DNA from: Paramecium sonneborni | Lineage: Eukaryota > Ciliophora > Oligohymenophorea > Peniculida > Parameciidae | Length of the DNA stretch: 64,000 bases | Direction: 5' to 3' | NCBI GenBank assembly: GCA_905182985.1 | Contig: CAJJDN010000060.1 | Coordinates: 191,481-255,480, forward strand | Shown here: piece by piece, positions 49,209-61,330 of the stretch | Numbering within the stretch: position 1 is the first letter of the stretch | How the letters are laid out: each line of letters starts with the position of its first letter | Notes under the pieces: model-generated | Database searches by the model: none | What the model was told of the DNA's origin: nothing | What the model saw: the letters and a program-made list of their open reading frames with translations, nothing else | Made by a program: the position numbers and the translations under genes

Positions 49209-52200
49209 TCATATTATTTAACTTTAACTGACATCGTTTGTATCTATCATATCCGAATAACCAAATTTTTATTTCAAAAGGTTAATTTATTAGTATTCTT
49301 CCATTAATCTATAGGCTTCCAAAATAGATTAATGTTAAAACGTTATTGTTCCTTCTATAAATGCAGTTTCCATTATACTGTTTTAAATTGATAGATGCTA
49401 CAATTACTAAATTGGTAATTGCATTAATGGAATATATTGATTTTATTCAAATATCAAAATTTCATTATGTAAAATACCTAAAGTTACTTTAAGAGGCATT
49501 CTTTTTTATTTATTCAAAAGTGAATTATGTAACATTTTTACTGTAAATATTTTTATACCATGTAGTTTTTATTTATATAGATTATTTAGAAATTCTATTT
49601 CAAAATATCTGATTTCATTTTTGCCCTCTAATTAATATTTTTAGGTTTAAAATTGAATTAAAATATTTTGAATTTATTAAAATATTTATTTTTTCCAATC
49701 TGATTTTTTAGTATTATTTAAAATTAATAATGGCACATAGTTTTAAAACCATTGCATTCTTACTTATTCAAATGTTCTCATCTTATGTACTTCATTATTG
49801 TATAAAATACATATAGCTAAGGCACATAAAAATACATATTCTTTTTGACTCATGCGAGAATGATTCAATTTCAATTATGATAATTCTTAATAAAATAATA
49901 ATTGCGATCTCATTTTATTTTTACTAAATTCCTAAAATTCAATCTCAAAACACAAATATAAATATTTCTTTAAATAAAATTTCGGTTATTGTGATGAACT
50001 TATTGAATAATAGATACCATTACAAAATTTAGACAAGAAATCTAAAAATTTAATCATACTATAATATACTTTTTTATTTTTGATTGTAATTTTTCATTAC
50101 TTTATAAACAACTTCATTATCATCAAGATAACGACAATTATTGTTTTAAATAATCATCAATTTGAAATCAAAATTTTTATCTAAAAATATTGATCTACAA
50201 ACAGTATCAATTAAATCAATAGTTTTACAATGTTAAGTTATTTATAAAGTAATACTTTTATCATCTGGTAAAATCACAATAATTTCAAACTCATCTTCTT
50301 AAAATTAAGTATTTCTCATTTGAGTTGTATAACTACCTCTAATTGTAACTAATGTATCACTCTGTATACTATCTAAAATAAAAAAATTTTCAGGGAGGTC
50401 AAGATGGGAAATGAGAACATCTTGATATTGTTTCATTGATTAATTCAAAAATATGGATTTTAAGAAATTTAAGATATATTCTTATCTAGCTTTGATTAAT
50501 TGATTCTCTGAAATTAAATTTATACAGTTATTTTGTAATTAATCTATTCCAAAATTATTATTCAATAAAATAGATTCAAGTTCAATTAAATCACTAAACC
50601 TTTGATATGTTCTGATTCTATAATTATTAATTTAAATCTTTAAATATGAAAGATATAGTACTTAGACAATATAAACTATAAATGTATTGATTCCATCCTT
50701 CTATTTGAAAGAGGATACAATTTATATAGAAACTTATTATTATAATTTTTTTAGGAATTGTTCTTCTTCTTGCTACTTTTTTTAGATCTTCTCAATTTCC
50801 TATTAATCAATTGTTCCGAATTACGCCAGTAATTTCAAATTACTTTATGTTCTATTAAGTAAATTATTAACTTAGTTACGTATTCATCATTTGGTTGATT
50901 TATTCATTGATTTTAGAGAATTATTCTTGTATTTATTTAAGTCCAGCATAATCAGGATGATTCAATTCAGTATATTTAATTAATTTTTCTATCATCAAAA
51001 CATATCTAGGTAATTATTATACAGGTTTAACAAGAAATGATTCAAAAGTCAAACCATTTAAAATTCCATTTGCCTCTATATTTTAAATATAAGAGTTGAA
51101 TTCTGCCTAAAAATAATAATTATAAGCTACCTTGTCCTTTCTTAATTTATTGATATTTTCTAATTAAAATCTACTGCAATACTCATAATAGATTTTGAAA
51201 AAAGGAATTTAATTCTTAAATTATTGGGATATAATAATAAAATGTCTATATTTTTGCAAAATTTCTTAAATAGAAATGTAAATTACATTAAATGGTATAA
51301 AAAAATTTAACATTAAGTTTTTGTATTTGTTCAACATTAAGAAACAGAGATATTAATTCATCTTCAGTTAGAATAGCATTACGTCTGACTAAATAGCAAA
51401 TTTAAATAATTACCTAATATCTGACATCATTCTTCCAACAATAATATTTAGGTCTTCATTATATTTTTTTTCAATTTAGTGAAATTCTACAACAACATAT
51501 TTCCTATTTCTAAGTTACCTAAGTTTTTTATGAAAAAGTTTTCTATTTAAATATCTCCGATAGTTCCTTTATATAAGAATGATTTTTGGAATAATGCCTT
51601 TAGTAAAACTTTAAAATATTTCTTTTTAATTGTATTAAGAATTCATCTATAGGTATAAATAAAATGTATACCACTCTGGCTTATTATTTTTTTTTCTTAG
51701 TAGATTTAACTGATGAATGTAACGTTCCTTATTCCTATTCAATGTTACTCTATTCTAAAAAACTCTCTTAACTCTAAATAATTGAAGATTAGTATAGCTG
51801 GTTTTAATGTCTCAATGTAGAAAATATCTGAGATTATTTATAGGATGTGACTAATTGTTCTCTAAGTGACTCAAACTTCTAATTTGTAATTTATTACATA
51901 ATTAAATAATAAACATATATAAATTTATTTTTCCTACCTTTAAAAAGTTCACTTTCGATTTGGCTTTGCTCCTTCTGGAAGTCCAGCTATTTTACTGAAA
52001 AATATATAGCCATCCTTAAGGGAACTAAAACAAAAAATCTATAAATCTGTTTCCAAATTTTCATTCCAATTACTCGAGCATTTTGACGTCATAGATTTGT
52101 AATGAGTTTTTATTAATTTAATTCCTGAAATCTAGGTTATCAACATGATTCTCTATCTCAAAGAGATTTAAGTATTCATGAAAAACATACAATCACTTTT

Positions 52201-52633
52201 ATCCAACCAATTTAATAAACTTTTTAATTTCTTTTTCTCATTCACTTCTGTTGATATTAATTAGAATTCAATATATTTTTATTTTCTGTTCATCAAAATG
52301 ATTTCTTAACAAAGTATAACTCCATTTAACCTAAAATAATGTATTAATTTGGTAATAAACGATGGATTTTGCGTTATCAACAATTTTTATATCATCTAAT
52401 AACTTATTTAATTGTGTTTTATCATTTTTAACATTAATTACAATTGGATTAATATAATAATTTTAAGAACTTTTTTTTATTTCTTTTTGGATACAATTTT
52501 CTAATTATTTTTTAGATATAATATTTTTATTTTTTTCTTCTCTAGTTACACTAACTTAATCAATAAAATCATATATTTTTAATAAAAAATGTTTAAAAAA
52601 TTGGCCAAATCAAACATCTGATTAGCTTTCCAT
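49209..52633 (-). CDS. DH (RhoGEF)-PX-FERM multidomain protein
   Basis: Domains in order: a poorly resolved N-terminal part; a DH domain at about 50900-51500 (VVVEFHQIEKKYNEDL, then FLVKPVQQLPRYVLMIEKL with the QLPRY core of RhoGEFs); a PX domain at about 50430-50720 (NTFIVYIV, YRIRTYQRFSDLIELESIL); and a FERM module at 49209-50330 (ubiquitin-like F1 FEIIVILPDDKSITL; F2 SQKEYVFLCALAICILY; F3 MPLKVTLGILHNEILIFEQ). The DH should activate a Rho/Rac-type GTPase, while PX and FERM target membranes and cargo, as in SNX17/27. The end DVSQSQII is at TGA 49209-49211. ATG 52633 is a guess; frames conflict between 51900 and 52630. Confidence 0.65.
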
Positions 52634-53284
52634 CAATACCACTTTTTAGATTTTTAGATTACAAAATTTTAATAATCAACTTTTTTTTTCTTTGATTAAT
52701 TTGATCTGACAGTCAAATATAAATGAAAAGTAATCTGAAATTTAATTTAAATATAAATTAGATTTAAGCAATATAAATTTGCTTTTCATTAGAAGGGGTT
52801 AGGTTAGTAATTTTAATAGCAATGACCATTTAAAATCGGTCTGCAGAATAAAATTCAATCTAATTGATTTTACATATCCAAAAGTAAGTATCAATTAGGT
52901 TTAAATGAAAATCTCAATGATTTTTTATGTTTTTATAATTATTCTAGCAAATTATGTTATTCAGGTATATCTGTTTGTGTTGAACTCTGAATTTTCTACT
53001 AGATTTAGTGTTTAGAATGATTCTGTATATTTGCAGTCAATTTTTTTATTATTTCTTAAATTCATTTCATGGAATTGTTTTGATTATTACTAATTGTGCA
53101 ATTTACTTTAGATCAGGATATTTTTAGTTAATTTAAATAATTGTATGCATTTTTTTTTTAATATATAGTTTTAATATATTCTTTGAGATAGAATTCCGGA
53201 TTTAGTATTTTTTGAATTAATATTATTGCATATTCCAAATATTAATTTGATTCAATATTTCTACTTTTAATTTATTAGAGTAAA
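52634..53284. other. Intergenic, possible short secreted-protein ORF
   Basis: About 650 AT-rich bases between divergent genes. One frame from about 52905 begins MKISMIFYVFIIILANYVIQ, which looks like a signal peptide, and stays open for about 100 codons, but its continuation is low-complexity and hydrophobic. I do not call it a gene. Confidence 0.3.
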
Positions 53285-53449
53285 ATGTTAGTATATGTTA
53301 TTAATGCTGATTTGAGTTTCTAAATAAGATAGGCAATAGATTTAAAGTTATCTTTCATCATTTTATTAAATGAGTTGATGGATTTGAATAGGTTAAGATA
53401 TGAGAGAGAATTTTTAAGTATTTATGTGATAGATGGAATGAAATTATGA
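53285..53449 (+). CDS. Short ORF, unknown
   Basis: ATG 53285 opens 54 codons (MLVYVINADLSFQIRQAIDL...) to TGA 53447-53449, 61 bp before the kinesin start. Composition is Leu/Ile/Glu/Arg helical and protein-like, but so short a frame can occur by chance with one stop codon. Confidence 0.25.
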
Positions 53450-53510
53450 ATAATGATAAAGGGGTATGCGTATGAAAGGTTTGACAAAATATTGTATTTA
53501 TTTAATTAAA

Positions 53511-56500
53511 ATGACAGAAAGGAAACAACAAGAACGAGATAACATACAAGTTTCAATAAGAATAAAGTACATTAAAAAGACATGTAACTAGACCCATGTT
53601 TGATGAGGGAAAGACGTGTATTCGAATTGATCCAAACCTGAAGAATACCATTATCATAGAAGGATAGAATCAGTAAGAGTAGAAATTCTTCTCATTTGAT
53701 AATGTAGCTGGAGCAGATACTACATAGGAAGATATTTTTTAGATGATTGGATTACAATAAGCCAGCAATTGTTTAGAAGGTATGATTAACTGTAATTTTA
53801 GGCTACAACGGATGTGTGTTTGTATATGGTTAAACAGGGTCAGGGAAAACTTATACTATGACAGGAACATCACAATAGCCAGGACTTTTACCACGTATAA
53901 TAGATTATCTCTTTGGATGTGTATTTGAGGACTAAGAAAAAGATCCCTCAGTTGAATATTTAATCAAGTGCTCACATCTCGAAATTTATAATGAACATAT
54001 CATTGATCTTCTTAATCCTGATTTGGGTAACTTACAACTACGAGAGGATCTAAATAAAGGAGTATACGTTGAATTTCTGACAGAAGAATGTTGTGCCAAT
54101 GTCGTAGAAGCAATGGAAGTTGTCTAACGAGGCAATGAAAATAGACATATCTCATCAACTTAAATGAATTTTGAATCTTCACGTTCACATAGTGTTTTCA
54201 CTGTTTAATTAGAATCAAGAAGATAAAGTCATTCACTTATCAATCATAGATTCTCAAGATTTCATTTTGTAGATCTAGCTGGTAGTGAACGATAAAAACA
54301 TACTTAAGTCTAAGGTGAAAGACTTAGAGAGGGTTGCTAAATTAATAGAAGTCTTCACATTCTCGGAAATGTTATTAACTCACTTGTAGAAGATAAAGAA
54401 TAAAATAGATATGTTCATTATAGAGATTCTAAATTAACATTCTTACTTAAAGATTCTCTAGGAGGTAATTCTAGAACTCATCTCATTGCTAATATACAAT
54501 AATCTAATTTATTTTATTAAGAAACACTCTCTACTCTTTTGTTCTCTAAAAGAGTCAAATAAGTAAAGAATAAAGCTAGAGTCAATGAAGATGAAAGTGG
54601 ATCTTTAGAAAGTCTCAAAAATGAAATTAAAAGATTAAAATAAGAATTAGCTAAATGGATTGTAGGTCTCTAAACTACATCTAAATTAAATGAATCTCCA
54701 TCTAAATAAAATATCAGTAAATAACTCATTTATTAATTAGTTATGCATAATATTAATTTCGAAGATCTCAATGCTACTGATCAAAGATATATCAAACTAG
54801 AAGAAATACTAAAAGTCTATCTTGAACAATCTACTGAAAGTGAAACTGCTCTTCATGTCGAAATCGAAAAGTACCTAAGTGGTATTAAAGAATTAAGAGA
54901 AGCTTTTTAATTAAGTTCTTAGCTTGAATAATAATTAAAATTAATTATTAGATTGTAAAATGAACAAATTGTCAGATTAAAACATGCTAATGGAGCTGAA
55001 GATTTATCTAATGATTATTAAGAAGAACTCTCAAAAGCACTTTTAAGTCAAGCAGTTGTAATGAAGAAATTCTCAGACAGTCTTAGAATCAAAGAAGGCT
55101 CAGCTAAAAATGTTGAAAAAGCTAAATTATAAATTAATGAAAATGTTTAATTGCTCAACACTATTGTTTCAACTGTTAATGTAATACATTTCATTTATTT
55201 TATTAGGGATCTTTAGATGAAAGAAAAAAATTACAAAAATAAATTTAATAACAACTTTCTTAAGTTTATGTACCTGTAGAAGAATTTACTTAATTACAAA
55301 GTGAAAAAGAAAAACTTAATTAATAATTAACTAAATAATCAGACAAAGATGAAAAAATTAAATAATCTCTTGATAAAATTGGAATTACACTTGAACTTGA
55401 GGATGAAATTAAAATTATTGATCATAAGTAAAGAGATTTAACTTTAGATTAATAAAATGAATAATTAGAACTCAAGAGTAGAGCTGTTGAACAATTAAAT
55501 CTATTATTAGTCTAAAAAGAATAAGAAATATCATAAATATTAGAATAAAATCAAAAATAAGTATAAGAAACCCATCTATTAAACCAAAAAATAGATGAAG
55601 GTAAATAAGAAATTCATCTATTGAATCAATAACTTTAATCATTATAACATGATTTGTAATAAACGCAAAAATAGTAAGAAACTTTAAATATAAATGTAAA
55701 TCAATTATAAACTGAAAATGATTAATTAAAATAGTAAATCATTGCTTAATAAACTGAAAAAGAAAATTTATAAATCTAAAATAATCATAATTTAAAAGAT
55801 TTAAATAATTTATTATAGGAATAGAAAGAATAAAATGAAACAATACTAATCTAATTACAGAATTCAATGAAAGAATAAAATAATCTAATCATATAAATTG
55901 ATTCTAATTTAAAAGAAAACAGTGAACTTAAATAATAAAATCTTTAATTGATTAGAGAAAAATAAAATATCTAATTAGAAAATAAATAATAAATAGATGA
56001 TTTGTTAAAATAAATTTAAGAATTACTTAAATAATTGGAATAATAAGAATAATTCAAATAAAATGAACTGTAAGTCATTAACAATAAATTTAAAATTGAA
56101 AAAAGTAGTATTTAAAAAGAGCAAGAAAATCAAATTTAAGCTCTGGTAAAAAAACATTAATTAGAAATTGATTAACTAATGGATCAAAATAAAAGATAAT
56201 TGGATCAATTCTTAAATCAATAAGAAGCAGAGGTTTAAATATAAATGATACAATTAACAAATTAAAATACATTATTGAAGAAAGAATTAACAGAGAGATA
56301 ATTATAATTGGAAAATAGAAATAAAGAATATGAGGTAAATTTCTATATATCTTTAGCTTCTAAAAGAAAACTAAGATAGATTAGAATATGAGATAGATTA
56401 ATAAAGAAATAATTATGAGTTATAGCTTGAAGAAAAATAAATTTAATTTGAAGAACTTAAAGAATAATAAAAAATTATATTATAGCAGTAAGATAAAGAA

Positions 56501-59500
56501 TTAGAATAAAAAAAGAATGATTATCAGAGAAAAATATAACAAAAAGATCTAGAAATTGGGGACATTAAATAAAGTTATTAATAATAATTAGAAGAAAAGA
56601 AGATTATTATAAAAAAATAAGAAGAAGAACTTTAGATAAAGAATGAAGAATTAAACAGGACAGTATAAGAGTTAATAACCAAATAAGAAGAACATATAGT
56701 ATAATTATCTTAAGTAAATGAAAAACAAAAAGAATTTGAAGATAATTGTTTTGAATTACAAAGCAAGGCTTTACCAGAGAAGGATTAAGTAATTGAACAA
56801 TTGAGAGCAGAAAATGAATAAAAAGAATATGATTTATAAGTTCAAAATGAAGACTTTATGAATTAATAAAATCTTCTTTTTGAAATTATTAAAGAAAAAG
56901 ATATTGAAATTACTAAATTAAAAGAGGATCTTGACGATCATAGTAATAGATTAGCTGAAGCCTCAAAAGTAATAGATAAATATTCTAATTGCAATTCTGA
57001 ATTAAAAGGAACAATCGATTAAATAAATCATTAATTGGAAAAGTAATAATAAATAATTAATGAATTGTAAATTAAAGAAAATTCATCGATTCAAATTTAT
57101 GATGAAAAGTTGAAGTCTTTGAATGAGATTTTATAATCTAAGTAAAGTGAAGTAGATAATTTACAAAAGAGATTAGAAGCAGAAGACATAGTAAATAAAT
57201 AATAGAATTTATAAAATACTTAAAATATAAAGACTTCTGAAAAAAAAATTAAAGACTTGGAAAAGGAAAGATAAATATATTAAGAGGAAATTTAGTAAAA
57301 GGAATAGGTTATTAATTCGCTAGAAGCAAAATTGCAGGTTGTTGTAAAAGAAAAAGATACAACTGCTAATTAATTGAAAAATTAAATTAAAGATTTGTAG
57401 TAATAATTGGTATCAAGCAATTAAGGAGTTGAGGAATAAAAGATTTGGGTTATTCATTACAAAAAAGAAGTAGATAAATTAAGTAAAGAGGTTAATTTAT
57501 TTTAATAAGTTTCTTAATAATATTAAAGTCAAAAAAATGAAAATGATTCTCTTAAATAAGAAAATTAGAAACAAAACAAATTATTGGAAAATTAATAATA
57601 GTAAGTAATAACCCTTAAGAAAGAGGTAGATTAATTAAATTAAGAAAAAATAAAATTAATTGAACAGATTTCTTAGTAAGAAAATAAAATATTAGAGTTG
57701 GAACAGATTAAATTATAAAAGTAAATATTATAAGGAAAAGTGAATGAATTATCAAAAAGTTCAACGGATATTCAATAAAAATATTAGTAGTCATAAGCTC
57801 AATTAAATATTTAACAAGAGGAAGTATAGCATGCAAAAAAGGAAATTTAGGAAATTAAACAAAAGAATAAAGTCTTAGCATAATAGTAATAAAATGAAAT
57901 GTAGAAATTTAATTAAGAAATGCTCATAATTTAAGAGGAATTGGAACAAAGTAGAAAAATATAGATGGAAATAAAAAAGTCAGAATAAGAATAAAGAGAA
58001 TAGAACATGTAAATAAGATAGAATTATGAAAATTTAAAATTAGAGAATTAGAAGTTGTTGAATTAAATAGATGAAATTCAATAAGATCTAAATTATGAGA
58101 AGTAAGAAGTTTTGAAAAAGGATGAAGCCATTTATAAATTGTCTGATTAAGTAAAATACAAAACTCAATAATTAGAATCTTAAACTATATTGATGAATTA
58201 GGTAGAATAGAATAAATTAAATTAAACAAATTAGATTTTATAATAATCTAATTAATTGACAAATCTTTCAAAAGAACTTTTTTCTTTAAAGCAATAATTA
58301 TAAATAAATGATACTTAAGGTGATTCATATAAAAGAGAAGTTGAAAGATTAAGAAGAGAGTTAGAATTTTAATTAAAGTAAGTAGAAGATTATAAATAAT
58401 AAAATAAAAAGATTTAGCAATAACTAGACTTTGAGAAGAAGCATAACTAAAAGTAAAAAATTTATGAAGCATCTGAGTTATTAAGTAAGATTGATAATAC
58501 TCTATCTCCAATAAAAGGAATAAAAGTAAATAAATAAATAATTTAAAGGGTCAAACTTTATATGGTAGTTCAGAGAGTAAGACTTAGAAAAGAATTTTCT
58601 AGTAAAAAACCCCTTAGAAAGAGCATGGTTTTTAGAATTCAAGTAGTGCTTCGATGTTAAATGCTTCATTTAATTCATAAGATTAATTGACAAAGGAAAA
58701 CAGAAAATTAAAATAAAGTTTAGATTAGAAGATGAAAGTAAAAGATGATTTAATATAAGATTATTGAATAACTAGAGTAGGCATTAATATAAAGTGAATA
58801 AACATTGAAAGAAGTGCATGAGAAGGCTAATTAATTTTGTTAATAATAGGAAGATGAAATAAAATAAATAAAAGATTAATATTCAAGACTTGAATAAGAA
58901 CACAATGCCATATTGGTAATAGTTATATTCTTAATATTTTTATAGGCTGAAAGAGAATATGAGAATTAATAAATAAGTAAATAAAAAGAATAAGCTCTAT
59001 TTAAAGTTTAAATTTTATAAGATGAAGTTTTGAAATCAAAAAGAGGATCTGTTGGAAGTTAACATATTCCTGGATCAAAATATTCTGATTCTGCTCATGA
59101 TATGTCAATCAGAGAAACACCTTCATCATCACATAGATATAGACTTTCAGATGGATCATTTAAATCATATTACGGTGTTGAGGCTCATTCGAAATTAATT
59201 TATGACACAGTAATAATCATATTTAATTAATAGTAAAAACTTCTACTTGAGAATTAAAGATTAAATAGTCAAATGTGTAAATTATACTAGATTCTCGGAT
59301 TAGATAAAAATAGATCAAATAGATTGGGAGATGGAGAGAAGATAATCTAATCTGTTCAATTATTACTATAAGAAGTTATTGTAATTTTAGCTTATTTATC
59401 ATTAAAGGATTGCAAATAGGAAATTCAGAATTTGATTCAAGCATAACCTACAAGAAGTTTAAAGTATCAATCAATGGAGAAGGAATTATTATAAACCAAA

Positions 59501-59602
59501 TAAAAATACTATGCTGTGGAAAGGAGTCCTAAATTTTGGAATTCTAGCAATGATACTCCAAAAGCTAAATTCTTTAATTACTCAAATTCATCAGGGAAAT
59601 GA
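53511..59602 (+). CDS. Very long kinesin with extended coiled coil (kinesin-12/KIF15-like?)
   Basis: ATG 53511 ([19 protein letters not shown]) begins an N-terminal kinesin motor: after a 25-nt intron come [18 protein letters not shown]-loop [19 protein letters not shown], switch [16 protein letters not shown], switch II DLAGSERQ, and [20 protein letters not shown]. From about 54560 to 59600 it is almost uninterrupted Gln/Glu/Lys/Leu coiled coil, about 1,600 residues. Introns of 22-30 nt occur at e.g. 53780, 55180 and 56334. The tail has Ser-rich patches and ends FNYSNSSGK at TGA 59600-59602. Length and motor sequence recall kinesin-12 or CENP-E-like proteins, which act on spindles; subfamily is not certain. 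Gln is often coded by TAA. Confidence 0.85.
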
Positions 59603-59622
59603 TTTATTGTAATTAATTTTAA

Positions 59623-61299
59623 TCATTTACCCAGATATTCATTTTTTATTTTTTCAACCACTTTAATCCAATTTATTGGACTGGCTTCTGCATCTTTGAA
59701 TTTATAAAAAAATTATGATGATTCCAGAATCTAATTAATTAGAGTACTTCAATACATAATAAATGCCGTCAAATGATATTTTTATCGTATCATCGATTGG
59801 TAGATATTTCTTTTCTCCTTTAATAAAGTCTATTAATAGACAAGGAGGTTTAAGATATCCAAACAATATAGCTATTTAAGGAATACAAAACCATCTATTT
59901 GAATTTAATTATATAAATCCAACAGATTTATTAAATTACTTTAAACTCATATTAGATTGAATTTCAGGATCTAATCTATTAGATGAATAAGTAATTGATT
60001 ATTTAAATGTAATTTGAGCATCTTGCTTTTGAAAAATCTATTGAGTTCTTTTGATATTATTTGGTAAAGGAGTTGCTGATTCATCTAATTCCTCAATAAT
60101 AGTTTTTAATCTATCTTATCTTCTGCGAATCAATTATTATTTCATTTCTACATTGGTTGATGTAGTTTAATAAATTAAACTTGACTTGCTTTGATTTGGA
60201 ATTATTTCTTAGTATAGTATTTTACATTAATTTGGTATTTCAATCTCATCCTACCATGGTACAAAATGTCTAATAGTATCAAAATATTTATGAATTAAGA
60301 TTTATTCTGAATTCTCATATCCTAAACGATCTTAAGGATTTAAAGTTAATAAGGAAGTAATAAGATCAGATACATCTTCTGGTAATTTACTGTCGAGTTC
60401 ATAGTTTAGATTTAAAATGTTACTAAAAACATTCTCATTTTAATTGGAAAATGGTTATTTTCCATGATAAAACTATATATATATTATTTTAGTAATATTT
60501 TACTTCATAAATTATACACCCTAAAGCCCATAAATCCGCTTCTTTTGATGCTCTACTGTGAATAAGCATTTCTGGTGATATGTATTCTGGAGTTCCAACA
60601 AATGTAGATCTACACTCACCAATTTCACTTTCCATCTTCTTTATTGATCTTATATAATTATGCTAAAATTTATTTATTTGTTCAATCAATTCAGGAGGTT
60701 GTCTATGTTCTTCAAAAAAATAACAAGTTGCAAAATCTGTTAATCTCAAATTAAAACTTTTATCAATAACTATATTTTTTGGCTTGATATCTAAATGTGC
60801 AATCCCTTCCTTATGTAAATAGATTATTGCATTTGCTATTTAATAAATATAAATTTTAATAAGATTTTCAACATCTAAAGATATACCTTTTTTGAACTCT
60901 TAATAAATATCGTATACAATATTTCCTAAATCCCCAAATGGACAATGTTCACAAACGAAATATAAAAACTATTTATCCTAAAAACTCCCAATAAATTCAA
61001 CCATACCTAAAACATAGAAAATTAATAACTTGGATGCTTTTATGAATATTATTTCATCATATGTCTTTCTATATAAATTTCTGCTTGTTTATTTGATTGT
61101 GTGATTTATTCTTTAAATACTTTCTTGATTGCTACTTTTTTATTGTTCTTTAAATAAATAGCCTCAAAAACCTCAGAATATGCTCCTATGTTAATTTAAT
61201 GGAAAAAATACCCTAACCAATCATGCCTACAATATAAAAATTTTTTATGTTCATTTTCTTGTCTCTTTTGAGTTGGTTCTAGAGCTATATTCCTTTCAT
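59623..61299 (-). CDS. PDK1-like AGC kinase with C-terminal PH domain
   Basis: Kinase of the 3-phosphoinositide-dependent type. Gly-loop IGQGAYSEVFEA is restored by a 26-nt intron; Lys in VAIKKVF; catalytic loop HLDIKPKN; LTDFATC; activation loop CRSTFVGTPEYISPEM; and EADLWALGCIIYE, all close to PDPK1. At the C-terminus is a PH-like domain (FGYLKPPCLLIDFIKGEK, INWIKVVEKIKNEYLGK; 25-nt intron at about 59735-59760). The usual DFG reads DFA, and HRD reads HLD. PDK1 phosphorylates the activation loop of other AGC kinases. ATG 61299 is used; ATG 61254 is an in-frame alternative. Its end is 20 bp from the convergent kinesin gene. Confidence 0.8.
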
Positions 61300-61330
61300 A
61301 AAATAATTAAATGTATTATTTTAATATATG

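Noticed and set aside
51950..52633. One minus-strand frame reads as protein if five TGA codons are taken as Trp
   Set aside because: A neighbouring frame is free of TGA over much of the same stretch and also looks like protein, and TGG is used for Trp throughout. Frame or splice errors are a simpler answer than TGA as Trp.
52795..52807. GGGGTTAGGTTAG, like a telomere repeat
   Set aside because: Only about two units, inside a gene-bearing region, with no array.
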